A stretch of DNA of 22,702 bases from CAYVDB01 sp964450705 (lineage in GTDB: Bacteria; Patescibacteriota; Minisyncoccia; Phycocordibacterales; Zambryskibacteraceae), in NCBI GenBank assembly GCA_964450705.1, contig CAYVDB010000012.1, positions 1 through 22,702 on the forward strand, in the 5' to 3' direction. Under the pieces are notes generated by a model, which did not search any database, was not told the origin of the DNA, and was given only the letters and a program-made list of their open reading frames with translations. Position numbers and translations under genes: made by a program. This document shows, one piece after another, positions 7,517 to 13,488 of the stretch (the first letter of the stretch is position 1; every line of letters starts with the position of its first letter).

Positions 7517-7552
7517 ATGGGCTCCGACGCGTTGTCGGAGCCCATTCTTTTT
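7517..7552 (+). terminator. Rho-independent terminator of the LysM gene
   Basis: A 12-bp perfect stem (7517-7528 with 7534-7545, core GGGCTCCGAC), 5-base loop, then TC and a run of five T. It lies 18 bases after the stop. Confidence 0.93.
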
Positions 7553-7562
7553 ATTGGATATA

Positions 7563-8072
7563 TTAAATCTTCCTGCTATCGTAGGCCCAATGAAGAAGGG
7601 CCTGCCGTTGCTTCCTGTGACAAGAATAATCTCCGAGTCTGCAATTATTTTGTACTTGAGCGATATGCCTTCGCATTGCCTTCCATCTTCTTATTTGTCT
7701 TAAATCTTCTTCAGGAATCCTCCTTCCAAGATAATAACGACAGTACCACTGAAACCACCCACGTGGATCATCCTTATAAATCCAACCTTTTTGTCGCCAA
7801 ACCGAGAGTGGTTGCGAAGCATTTATTTTAAAAAAGTTTAACTTCGAATCACGTTTCTCAGAAGATAATTTCGCATCAACAAACCAACTTTTGGGAAATT
7901 CTTTTTTACAATCAGTCATATACTTACCTCCAAAAACCCCCAAAGAAAGCATTTCTTTTGGAGTTAGATCAGGCTTAAAAGAGGGATCAAAGTTTTTCCC
8001 AATCCCTGCAACAAGTGAGTAACTATAGCTCTTTTGCATCTTGTCTGACACCCTAATCACCTTTGGTTTCAT
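7563..8072 (-). CDS. Conserved aromatic-rich hypothetical protein
   Basis: 169 residues, soluble, no membrane segment. Very distinctive motifs: VGKNFDP-like GIGKNFDPSFKPDLTP, MLSLGVFGGKYMTDC, FPKSWF, SQPLSVWRQKGWIYKDDPRG, WFQWYCRYYLGRR, QIRRWKAMRRHIAQVQNNC and the terminal LLHWAYDSRKI. From memory, this combination is strongly conserved in an uncharacterised family found in several bacterial groups and some eukaryotes; I know no function for it. The density of Trp, Tyr, Arg and Cys suggests nucleic-acid or ligand binding, which is only an inference. The true start may be ATG 8072 or the Met at codon 12 (8039). It follows the membrane protein gene at 8098-8550 by 25 bases, probably one operon. 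No strong SD. Confidence 0.88.
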   Translation of the reverse strand: MKPKVIRVSDKMQKSYSYSLVAGIGKNFDPSFKPDLTPKEMLSLGVFGGKYMTDCKKEFPKSWFVDAKLSSEKRDSKLNFFKINASQPLSVWRQKGWIYKDDPRGWFQWYCRYYLGRRIPEEDLRQIRRWKAMRRHIAQVQNNCRLGDYSCHRKQRQALLHWAYDSRKI

Positions 8073-8097
8073 ATAGCAATCAACTCTCTAAAAATAC

Positions 8098-8550
8098 TCA
8101 AAATATTTTTTCGCCATTTTCTTTAAAACGTCTATAAAGATGAACAGCCGTTAGAATGTAAATAATTGCAGTAATAGTAAAAACTAGTTTATTCCCAGCA
8201 AGCAACATACCAATATTAGTCTCTGAAATTCCAACAATCCCAAGATTAATTCCAGAAATAATACTTACCCAAAAAGCAACTTGGTCTTTTTTTTCTTCTC
8301 CACCAAAGATCTTTCGTCCACGAATATTCCATGTATAAACAAGGTAAAGGGCAGATAGACCTGAAATAATCCAAGAAATTGTTAAAAGCGCACGGACGAG
8401 TACAAATAAAAATGGAATCGGCACGATAAAAAACACAAGAGGTACTCCGCCCAAAAGAAGGGCTATCGCAGCTAATACAAGACGAATCTCTGACCAAAGA
8501 AAACTATAACGAACGAGTTTATCTGGAGTCGTATGAGCTTTTATGTCCAT
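8098..8550 (-). CDS. Four-helix hypothetical membrane protein
   Basis: 150 residues with about four hydrophobic segments: LVLAAIALLLGGVPLVFFIV, LVRALLTISWIISGLSALYLV, VAFWVSIISGINLGIVGI and LVFTITAIIYILTAVHLY, separated by short charged loops and ending in a basic tail. No family is recognised. AT-rich and without an SD, like the downstream aromatic-rich gene with which it is probably co-transcribed. Candidate AT-rich -10 sequences lie 5-15 bases before the ATG, but none is decisive. Confidence 0.8.
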   Translation of the reverse strand: MDIKAHTTPDKLVRYSFLWSEIRLVLAAIALLLGGVPLVFFIVPIPFLFVLVRALLTISWIISGLSALYLVYTWNIRGRKIFGGEEKKDQVAFWVSIISGINLGIVGISETNIGMLLAGNKLVFTITAIIYILTAVHLYRRFKENGEKIF

Positions 8551-8618
8551 ATTTTTTTATAAATAATAGTACGTATTTTAGTATATCAAGAAGAAAAATA
8601 GATGCTTAATATAACAAA

Positions 8619-8643
8619 GTCCCCACACGTATTGTGCGGGGAC
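8619..8643 (-). terminator. Terminator of the 71-residue membrane protein gene
   Basis: A GC-rich 10-bp stem (8619-8628 with 8634-8643, core GTCCCC/GGGGAC, one T-G wobble on the minus strand) lies six bases after the stop. The following T tract is short (TTTG). Confidence 0.75.
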
Positions 8644-8648
8644 GAGGC

Positions 8649-8864
8649 TCACGAAAACCAGATGTTCGTGAGTACAATACCGATGATGATACCCACCACG
8701 TGGGGCCGAACCTGTCTCCAGGCCCAGTTTCCTACACGGCGAGTCCAACCGAGATAGGCGTTTCTCCTTCCAAGAATCTGGAAAGGGATAAACCCTGTAA
8801 GCCAGCCCATGACGATCAAGATGAGCAGGCTTCCGATCAAATCCTTGCCACTTGCACTTGTCAT
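8649..8864 (-). CDS. Small two-helix membrane protein, hypothetical
   Basis: 71 residues: a hydrophobic helix (LIGSLLILIVMGWLTGFIPF), a basic amphipathic middle part (RRNAYLGWTRRVGNWAWRQVR) and a second hydrophobic segment (VVGIIIGIVLTNIWF). The gene is supported by a GAGAGG SD five bases before ATG, a near-consensus promoter at 8905-8933 and a terminator directly after the stop, so it is a complete one-gene unit of about 300 bases. It is GC-richer than the genes on both sides. No family is recognised; a small membrane peptide with a regulatory or stress role is possible but not shown. Confidence 0.82.
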   Translation of the reverse strand: MTSASGKDLIGSLLILIVMGWLTGFIPFQILGRRNAYLGWTRRVGNWAWRQVRPHVVGIIIGIVLTNIWFS

Positions 8865-8904
8865 TTTGGCCTCTCTATCGACGTGAAAAAGCTATCTGAC
8901 ATCT

Positions 8905-8933
8905 ATTATAGCATACTTATAATATTTAGTCAA
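8905..8933 (-). promoter_or_regulatory. Sigma70 promoter of the 71-residue membrane protein gene
   Basis: Minus-strand TTGACT (8928-8933), 17-base spacer ending in TGC (extended -10), then exact TATAAT (8905-8910). Leader of about 35 bases to the ATG at 8864. Confidence 0.88.
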
Positions 8934-8937
8934 ATAA

Positions 8938-8964
8938 ATAAAACCCCTGGAATAGGGGTTTTAT
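8938..8964 (-). terminator. Terminator of the coiled-coil membrane protein gene
   Basis: An 11-bp stem (8938-8948 with 8954-8964, CCCCT/AGGGG core flanked by A/T runs) and 5-base loop, four bases after the stop at 8969. Symmetric A/T flanks allow function in both directions. The next promoter's -35 begins only five bases away. Confidence 0.88.
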
Positions 8965-8968
8965 AGAG

Positions 8969-9922
8969 CTAATAAGCATTCTCTCCTTCTATAAGACTTG
9001 GAGGGCCTCGTTGAAAAATAATATCTGGAGGCACATAGTTCACTCTCTTAGTTCCAACATTATGGGGCTGTTGTGTGGTGTGTTGAATGACTGGTGTTTG
9101 TTGTGTTGAAGAAGCCTGCTGTTGTTGAGCTTGTTGTATTAGAGCTTGAATCTGAGCAAGTTGAGCAGCTAAAGCATCTACCTGAGCTTGAGCAGCATCA
9201 ACTTCTGCTTGTTGATTTTCTATATCAGACACAGTAACTATTACGGTCTGTGTTGGAGAAGCAGGTTGAGGACTCGTAGAAGTTACGACTAAAGTCGCAA
9301 TAGTACCCGTAATATCTGAAAGAACCTGAGAGAGAAGATCTGCATACGCATCAATCTCTTCTTGAGAAAGGCCGGAATTTTCTGGAGTTAAAAGATCTAC
9401 AATTTGAGCCAGCTCATTTACATATTCTTCTATCTCTTGAGCATCCAGAACAAGATCATTAATGGTTGCAGATGTAATAGTTGAAGCTTGTGATATAGAT
9501 ACCTTTCTTTTCCACGCAGATAGTATTGTATTTATATTTTGTCGCTTTGCGTTTATTTTCTGTTGCAAATCCGCCTTTGTTGTAATCTTGAGTTGCGGTT
9601 TGCCATTAACGTCGAAAAAGAACACGTCTGTCTTTGAAACCGCACTCGATACATTCTTGAACTCGTCTGAAGCAATACCATAAAAAGGAAAAAGCGCCCT
9701 GAAAGCTCTTTCTAGATCATTAAGCTGACTTGTTTCTAGTAAAAGATTATCCTGAGCGTCCTTGAGATCCTGGCTGATCCGCGCTTCTTCTTTTCTAAGA
9801 TCAGCAATGATCTCACCTTCGCTTCCTCCTCCAAAAAATAACCCGATAACTAGAAGGAAAGCAACAATTACAAAAGTAATTGCGACAATAGGAACGATTG
9901 TCTTCTGCTTTTTTTCATCCAT
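8969..9922 (-). CDS. Membrane-anchored coiled-coil protein, Gln-rich C-terminus
   Basis: 317 residues: a Lys-rich start, one membrane helix (IVPIVAITFVIVAFLLVIGLFF), a coiled coil (about 35-75, IIADLRKEEARISQDLKDAQ), a globular middle (about 75-135), acidic helices (150-200), a Ser/Thr/Pro linker, a second coiled coil (about 230-265, QAEVDAAQAQVDALAAQLAQ), a Gln-rich tract (QQAQQQQ) and a polar tail. No enzyme motif. The shape is that of a surface or periplasmic structural or tethering protein with an N-in signal anchor; similar architectures occur in many CPR genomes (from memory). TAGAAT ends six bases before ATG, suggesting leaderless mRNA; its own terminator follows. Confidence 0.85.
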   Translation of the reverse strand: MDEKKQKTIVPIVAITFVIVAFLLVIGLFFGGGSEGEIIADLRKEEARISQDLKDAQDNLLLETSQLNDLERAFRALFPFYGIASDEFKNVSSAVSKTDVFFFDVNGKPQLKITTKADLQQKINAKRQNINTILSAWKRKVSISQASTITSATINDLVLDAQEIEEYVNELAQIVDLLTPENSGLSQEEIDAYADLLSQVLSDITGTIATLVVTSTSPQPASPTQTVIVTVSDIENQQAEVDAAQAQVDALAAQLAQIQALIQQAQQQQASSTQQTPVIQHTTQQPHNVGTKRVNYVPPDIIFQRGPPSLIEGENAY

Positions 9923-9928
9923 AAGACT

Positions 9929-9934
9929 ATTCTA
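9929..9934 (-). promoter_or_regulatory. -10 box, leaderless type, of the coiled-coil gene
   Basis: TAGAAT (5 of 6) on the minus strand, six bases before the ATG at 9922; preceded by AAGG, like the YceI-like gene. No -35 seen. Confidence 0.45.
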
Positions 9935-9983
9935 CCTTATGAAACACGCGCTCTCCCCAAAATACTGTTGATAGACTATTAAT

Positions 9984-10421
9984 CTATTCTTTAGATGAAC
10001 AGTTAAACATCCACTGTACTCCAAACTTATCGACGCAAGAACCAAAATAATCTCCCCAAAACATTTCTTGAAGAGGCATTTCTACTTTGCCACCTTGAGA
10101 AAGTAGTTTAAAAAGACGCTCCGTTTCTCCTCTTGTGTCAGGCTCTAGGTTTATATAAACATTATTCCCAAACTTCACAGAAAAGCCCATTGATGGAGGT
10201 GCGTCTGTTCCCATAAGTACGTGCCCACCAAGAATAGGAAGTGCGACATGCATCACTAGGTTCTTATCTTCCTCACTCATCGGCGGTTGCCCTTCCTGAG
10301 TTGGCACCTCACCCATCCTGTGAATCCCACCCTGAAACTCTCCACCAAATACTGACTGATAGAACAGAAACGCCTCCTCTGTTGATCGAGGAAAATTTAA
10401 GTATGTACTTACCTTTGCCAT
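9984..10421 (-). CDS. PhnB-like VOC-superfamily protein
   Basis: 145 residues in the pattern of PhnB/3-demethylubiquinone methyltransferase-like VOC domains: STYLNFPRSTEEAFLFYQSVFGGEF at the start, NLVMHVALPILGGHVLMGTDAP in the middle, VYINLEPDTRGETERLFKLLSQGGKVEMPLQEMFWGDYFGSCVDKFGVQWMFN at the end. VOC proteins are metal-dependent enzymes or binding proteins (glyoxalase/bleomycin-resistance fold); this subgroup has no assigned reaction. It follows the SRPBCC gene with a 7-base gap and no SD, so the two are co-transcribed. Such VOC plus SRPBCC pairs are commonly seen in bacterial genomes (known pattern, function unclear). Confidence 0.93.
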   Translation of the reverse strand: MAKVSTYLNFPRSTEEAFLFYQSVFGGEFQGGIHRMGEVPTQEGQPPMSEEDKNLVMHVALPILGGHVLMGTDAPPSMGFSVKFGNNVYINLEPDTRGETERLFKLLSQGGKVEMPLQEMFWGDYFGSCVDKFGVQWMFNCSSKE

Positions 10422-10428
10422 ATATGTT

Positions 10429-10881
10429 TTATTTTTCCGCTAATTCTTTCAGAGCCTGCAATGCTTTCGGCCACATTTGCATAAACATTTCTTTATATTC
10501 TTGAATGGTATCAAGCTCTACCACGACCTCAGTCCCTCCATCTTTGTCAATAAAGGTATAGTTCTCAAATGCAGGAGTCCATCTCTTGACTTCGTCACTT
10601 GTCATATCATCGACTCCATCCTTTATTATTCCAAGATGCTCGATTGAAACAAACTCATGTAGGCGGTTCTCTTTAATTCGACTTATCATACCTCCTTCTT
10701 TACCAGTTTTTGGATCAGGACCCAAAAATCGTATATCACTACCTTGGTCCCATGAACCCTTGTAATACGAACCCTCGTTAAAAGGGCGTGTCCATTCTCG
10801 ATATGTCGCATCCTCAAGCATGGTATCCCAAACTTTTTTTCGAGGAGCGTGAATAAACGCTTTTACTTGTATTTTTTCCAT
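10429..10881 (-). CDS. SRPBCC (AHSA1/START-like) domain protein
   Basis: 150 residues covering one full SRPBCC domain of the Aha1 C-terminal-like type: VKAFIHAPRKKVWDTMLEDATYREWTRPF at the start, GSWDQGSDIRFLGPD, then ENRLHEFVSIEHLG, ENYTFIDKDGGTEVVVELD, and the closing long helix MFMQMWPKALQALKELAEK. These domains form a deep hydrophobic pocket for small ligands; bacterial members are mostly uncharacterised. First gene of the pair with the VOC protein. A TATACT hexamer (10892-10897) ends ten bases before ATG; no SD. Confidence 0.93.
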   Translation of the reverse strand: MEKIQVKAFIHAPRKKVWDTMLEDATYREWTRPFNEGSYYKGSWDQGSDIRFLGPDPKTGKEGGMISRIKENRLHEFVSIEHLGIIKDGVDDMTSDEVKRWTPAFENYTFIDKDGGTEVVVELDTIQEYKEMFMQMWPKALQALKELAEK

Positions 10882-10891
10882 ACTATAGACA

Positions 10892-10897
10892 AGTATA
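10892..10897 (-). promoter_or_regulatory. -10 box of the SRPBCC-VOC operon
   Basis: TATACT on the minus strand, ten bases before the ATG at 10881; predicted leader of about three bases. No -35 seen. Confidence 0.4.
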
Positions 10898-10942
10898 GAA
10901 GATATCTACTGCAAATCATAGCTTCTCTTCCATTCTCCCATG

Positions 10943-10978
10943 TATAACAACTTTGTGCGGTCGCATAAAGTTGTTATA
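10943..10978. repeat. 17-bp near-perfect inverted repeat (hairpin)
   Basis: Arms 10943-10959 and 10962-10978 match with a single G/T exception across a 2-base centre. It lies 15 bases after the dienelactone hydrolase stop and 45 bases before the SRPBCC -10. No T run follows on the minus strand, so it may be a terminator without a clear U tract, an mRNA 3'-end stabiliser or an operator. Confidence 0.7.
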
Positions 10979-10993
10979 AAGTCCTTTCGAGAA

Positions 10994-11785
10994 TTATTTC
11001 AAATTCTTCTCAAGAAAAGAAAGAGTCTTTTCCCATGCGTCTTTCGTTTCCACGGGCGCATAATTCATTCCAGAAGGGTTTGCAAATGCATGCCCAACAC
11101 CCGGATAAATGTATACCTCATTTTCTATGCCAAGTGTTTTAAGTGAGGTCTTAAACTGTTCGACCATCTCTACAGGAATTACTCTATCTTGATCACCAAA
11201 GATACCGAGCACGGGCCATTTAATTGGCTTTAGGCGCTCTGTCGTGGTTGCCATACCTCCTCCATAGTAAACAACTGTTGCATCGAGTTTTTCTCCGGAC
11301 ATTGCAAGTTCAAGCGACTGCCTTCCGCCAAAACACCAACCCAAAGAAGCGATACGCGAAGCTCCTTTATCTTTCAAAAAAGCCACAGCCGCTTTCATGT
11401 TTTCTACTCCAACATCTTGTTTAAATTGGCTGGTAAGCGCTCGAGCACCTTCCTGATCTTCAGCAATTCCTCCAAGCAGATCAACCGCAAGAACCATATA
11501 ACCTTCTTGTGCAAGCTTCTCGGCGGTCATCTTAATCTCAGGACGAAGCCCTCGATTCTCATGAATCATAACAACCCCAGGGTAAGTACCTTGAGTCTCT
11601 GGACGAACAAAGTAACCTCGAGCTCCTGGGAAATAATCAACTTCTTTTTCAGTAATAATAAAACTATCATTACCACGAAGCATGTCGGCATTCTTCTTTT
11701 GAGGAACAAACAATCCCCGCTCTGCCCCACCCCACAAAAGAAGTGCTCCAAGAATACAAAGGCCAACAATTATTTTTTTATTCAT
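10994..11785 (-). CDS. Dienelactone hydrolase family protein, membrane-anchored or exported
   Basis: 263 residues. An N-terminal hydrophobic segment (IIVGLCILGALLLWGG, about 4-20) acts as signal or anchor. The alpha/beta-hydrolase domain then shows the DLH features: MIHENRGL (Glu76, the residue that primes the nucleophile in known DLH), the nucleophile elbow GWCFGG (Cys151), GDQD (Asp200 or Asp198) and GVGHAFAN (His232). The Cys-Asp-His triad is therefore complete. Known relatives hydrolyse lactones or esters; the natural substrate here is unknown. Location outside the cytoplasm is unusual for classic DLH in chlorocatechol degradation, but exported DLH-like proteins are frequent in bacteria. 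TAGAAT ends seven bases before ATG (leaderless type), and a weak AAGGA lies only two bases before ATG. Confidence 0.94.
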   Translation of the reverse strand: MNKKIIVGLCILGALLLWGGAERGLFVPQKKNADMLRGNDSFIITEKEVDYFPGARGYFVRPETQGTYPGVVMIHENRGLRPEIKMTAEKLAQEGYMVLAVDLLGGIAEDQEGARALTSQFKQDVGVENMKAAVAFLKDKGASRIASLGWCFGGRQSLELAMSGEKLDATVVYYGGGMATTTERLKPIKWPVLGIFGDQDRVIPVEMVEQFKTSLKTLGIENEVYIYPGVGHAFANPSGMNYAPVETKDAWEKTLSFLEKNLK

Positions 11786-11792
11786 ATCCTTA

Positions 11793-11798
11793 ATTCTA
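11793..11798 (-). promoter_or_regulatory. -10 box, leaderless type, of the dienelactone hydrolase gene
   Basis: TAGAAT on the minus strand ends seven bases before the ATG at 11785. No -35 seen. Confidence 0.4.
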
Positions 11799-11842
11799 TA
11801 ACAAACAAAAATCTGCTCCTATACTTCTGGGATGGATTTTTA

Positions 11843-12253
11843 TTATTGTGCTATTCGAATATAGTGATCTTCTGATTCACACGGTATAACAGAACCTGGC
11901 ACAGAAGATGCACCTCGGACAAGAATCTGATCCCCTACTTTCATGAGCGCAATATCAAGAATATTGCCCTTTTGATATGCAGGACACAAAGGTAGCCCCA
12001 TACTTGGTAATGCAATTACTGAAGTAGCGCCGGTTTTGGTTTTTATTGTAATAAGAAACGGGCCATCAAATGCAGCCTGATCGGTATTTATAGAAACAAT
12101 CGTTCCCTCTTCACTCATTGTTATAGGAGTGTCATTAGGAGCATCTAATTCCTCTCCTTGTTTCTCTGTATAAATATAATTATTTAATAGAAAAAAACCG
12201 CCAACAAGGACAGCAATACCTACAATAAAATAAACAATTCTTTTTTGTGTCAT
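11843..12253 (-). CDS. Small membrane-anchored beta-rich hypothetical protein
   Basis: 136 residues: N-terminal membrane helix (VYFIVGIAVLVGGFFLL), a polar linker, then about 90 residues rich in predicted strands: EGTIVSINTD, DGPFLITIKTKTG, SVIALPSMGLPLC, VGDQILVRGAS and VIPCESEDHYIRI. Two cysteines (in LPLCPA and IPCES) could form a disulfide outside the membrane. The layout resembles an OB-like barrel. From memory, similar anchored proteins recur in Parcubacteria without known function. The leader between a TATAAT box and ATG contains a 12-base perfect palindrome. No SD. Confidence 0.82.
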   Translation of the reverse strand: MTQKRIVYFIVGIAVLVGGFFLLNNYIYTEKQGEELDAPNDTPITMSEEGTIVSINTDQAAFDGPFLITIKTKTGATSVIALPSMGLPLCPAYQKGNILDIALMKVGDQILVRGASSVPGSVIPCESEDHYIRIAQ

Positions 12254-12259
12254 ATTATT

Positions 12260-12271
12260 TTAGACGTCTAA
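12260..12271. promoter_or_regulatory. 12-base perfect palindrome in the leader of the beta-rich gene
   Basis: TTAGACGTCTAA lies six bases before the ATG at 12253 and downstream of the predicted transcription start. Its position would suit a repressor operator or an RNA hairpin that blocks translation; it may also be chance. Confidence 0.35.
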
Positions 12272-12287
12272 GAGGCCTGAACTTTAC

Positions 12288-12293
12288 ATTATA
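12288..12293 (-). promoter_or_regulatory. -10 box of the anchored beta-rich gene
   Basis: Perfect TATAAT on the minus strand, 34 bases before the ATG at 12253. No -35 match; the -35 position falls in the neighbouring terminator stem. Confidence 0.45.
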
Positions 12294-12302
12294 AATATAT
12301 AA

Positions 12303-12332
12303 GAAAATCCACCAGAAGAGTATCTAGTGGAT
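12303..12332 (-). terminator. Terminator of the 168-residue membrane protein gene
   Basis: A 10-bp stem (12307-12316 with 12323-12332, one T-G wobble on the minus strand), 6-base loop and a short TTTT tract, 18 bases after the stop at 12351. Confidence 0.7.
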
Positions 12333-12350
12333 CATATCATCAGGCGACCC

Positions 12351-12857
12351 TCACACAGATGTCTTTTCTGTTGCTGGGAACAGTTTACGCCACAACAAGA
12401 CAAAAGGACTGAGAACAAACTTTATCACCCCTAAAACCAGGAGAAACAACGCAAGGAACGGAGATACAAAGAAAGAGAAAAGGTGGCTACTCCAAAACCT
12501 AGCATAACCTCCAAGCATCGCGAAAAACACTTCTTCGTAGAGGCCTTTTTCTCGAATCTCCTGGTAAGTGTAGCTCTTAGAAGAGCACGCCATAACTCCA
12601 TCCCAACCCCGAACTCGTGTTTTGATGAAATCTACCCGGTACTTTCTACCTCCAGGCAGATAGCAACGAACTTCTTCTGCAAAACACTGAAAAGGAAACC
12701 ATCTCGGATGTCTTCCAAGCTGTCCACTATTCATGGCGTAATCAAACCCAGCAAGAAAATACCATCCTACTAAGCATAATGCTAGATAAAGGAGACCCAA
12801 AAGAACAAGGCCCCATATGGGTAGGCCTATAATAGCGCCCCAGACAGTAGCAAACAT
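12351..12857 (-). CDS. Hypothetical membrane protein with central soluble domain
   Basis: 168 residues: two closely spaced N-terminal hydrophobic segments (ATVWGAIIGLPIWGLVLLG and LYLALCLVGWYFLAGF), a soluble Cys- and aromatic-containing middle (about 40-112, RHPRWFPFQCFAEEVRCYLPGGRKYRVDFIKTRV), and a strongly hydrophobic C-terminal region (LFSFFVSPFLALFLLVLGVIKFVLSPFVLLW). AGGAG lies nine bases before the ATG. Of the GC-richer, SD-bearing class, with its own promoter region and terminator; no family is recognised. Length and layout suggest an envelope protein; no transport or catalytic motif is visible. Confidence 0.82.
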   Translation of the reverse strand: MFATVWGAIIGLPIWGLVLLGLLYLALCLVGWYFLAGFDYAMNSGQLGRHPRWFPFQCFAEEVRCYLPGGRKYRVDFIKTRVRGWDGVMACSSKSYTYQEIREKGLYEEVFFAMLGGYARFWSSHLFSFFVSPFLALFLLVLGVIKFVLSPFVLLWRKLFPATEKTSV

Positions 12858-12907
12858 TGGTCTCTTCTCCTAAGGGTTGAAGTGATGAAAGAGGAACCTC
12901 CCTCAAG

Positions 12908-12936
12908 ACCTTATCTTTAATATAAAGAGGAGTCAA
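12908..12936 (-). promoter_or_regulatory. Possible promoter of the 168-residue membrane protein gene
   Basis: Minus-strand TTGACT (12931-12936) is a good -35 match; the hexamer 17 bases on is TAAGGT (12908-12913), a poor -10. The -35 begins two bases after the preceding terminator arm, the same arrangement as at 8928-8938. Confidence 0.45.
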
Positions 12937-12937
12937 A

Positions 12938-12969
12938 CTAAAAACCAACATAAGTATGTTGGTTTTTAG
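12938..12969 (-). terminator. Hairpin terminator after the DUF305 gene
   Basis: A perfect 14-bp stem (12938-12951 with 12956-12969) with a 4-base loop and A5/T5 runs in the arms; minus-strand exit runs through TTTTTAG. It lies 44 bases past the DUF305 stop. Confidence 0.85.
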
Positions 12970-13013
12970 TCTTTAACCACGTAAACACGTCAAAAAAACT
13001 TCTAACAAAAACC

Positions 13014-13391
13014 CTATCTACCGTACCAATCTCCAAGCCACTGTTTCATCTGTGATATCTCACTAGTCTGTGCAGATATAATTGCCCGAGCCATAGTCTT
13101 TATCTCCTCGTGTTTTGCGTTTTGTAGAGCGGCTTCTGCCATCTCGACAGCGCCTTCGTGATGAACAATCATTTCAAGGAGAAATGCTTGATCAAAAGCG
13201 TCACCAGTCTTTCCATTAAGCCCCACCATCATACTCTGCATAGAATCATGCATCATACTTCCGTTCGCCATTTCTCTTCCATCTTTCATCCTATGCATCC
13301 CCATTTCCGGATAACGAGGCATCATTGTAAATCCAAGGACAAGCCCAATGAGAAGTCCTATTGCGCCGATAGTTATTGATTTTGTTTCCAT
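13014..13391 (-). CDS. DUF305 family protein, membrane-anchored
   Basis: 125 residues: an N-terminal hydrophobic helix (ITIGAIGLLIGLVLGF) followed by a Met/His-rich stretch (MMPRYPEMGMHRMKDG, MMHDSMQSMM) and the DUF305 four-helix core (about 58-125) with the signature FLLEMIVHHEGAVEMAEAAL and the later IISAQTSEISQMKQWLGDWY. DUF305 proteins are ferritin-like-fold proteins found in many bacteria and sometimes linked to copper or other metal handling; here the HH pair and Met/His stretch fit metal binding on the outer face of the membrane, which is an inference. TATTTT ends six bases before ATG (leaderless type); no SD. Confidence 0.93.
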   Translation of the reverse strand: METKSITIGAIGLLIGLVLGFTMMPRYPEMGMHRMKDGREMANGSMMHDSMQSMMVGLNGKTGDAFDQAFLLEMIVHHEGAVEMAEAALQNAKHEEIKTMARAIISAQTSEISQMKQWLGDWYGR

Positions 13392-13397
13392 ATATAG

Positions 13398-13403
13398 AAA
13401 ATA
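13398..13403 (-). promoter_or_regulatory. Possible -10 box, leaderless type, of the DUF305 gene
   Basis: TATTTT (4 of 6) on the minus strand, six bases before the ATG at 13391. A better TATACT (near 13429) lies about 35 bases further upstream, so a short leader is also possible. Confidence 0.3.
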
Positions 13404-13488
13404 GATTAGAGCTTGTAACGGATTAAGTATACTCCATTCAAGGTTTTTATAGCACCCTAGACTATTTTATAAACCAGCTCTATAAAGA

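Noticed and set aside
7517..7831. Plus-strand 104-codon frame
   Set aside because: It begins in the terminator of the LysM gene and is antisense to the motif-rich protein at 7563-8072.
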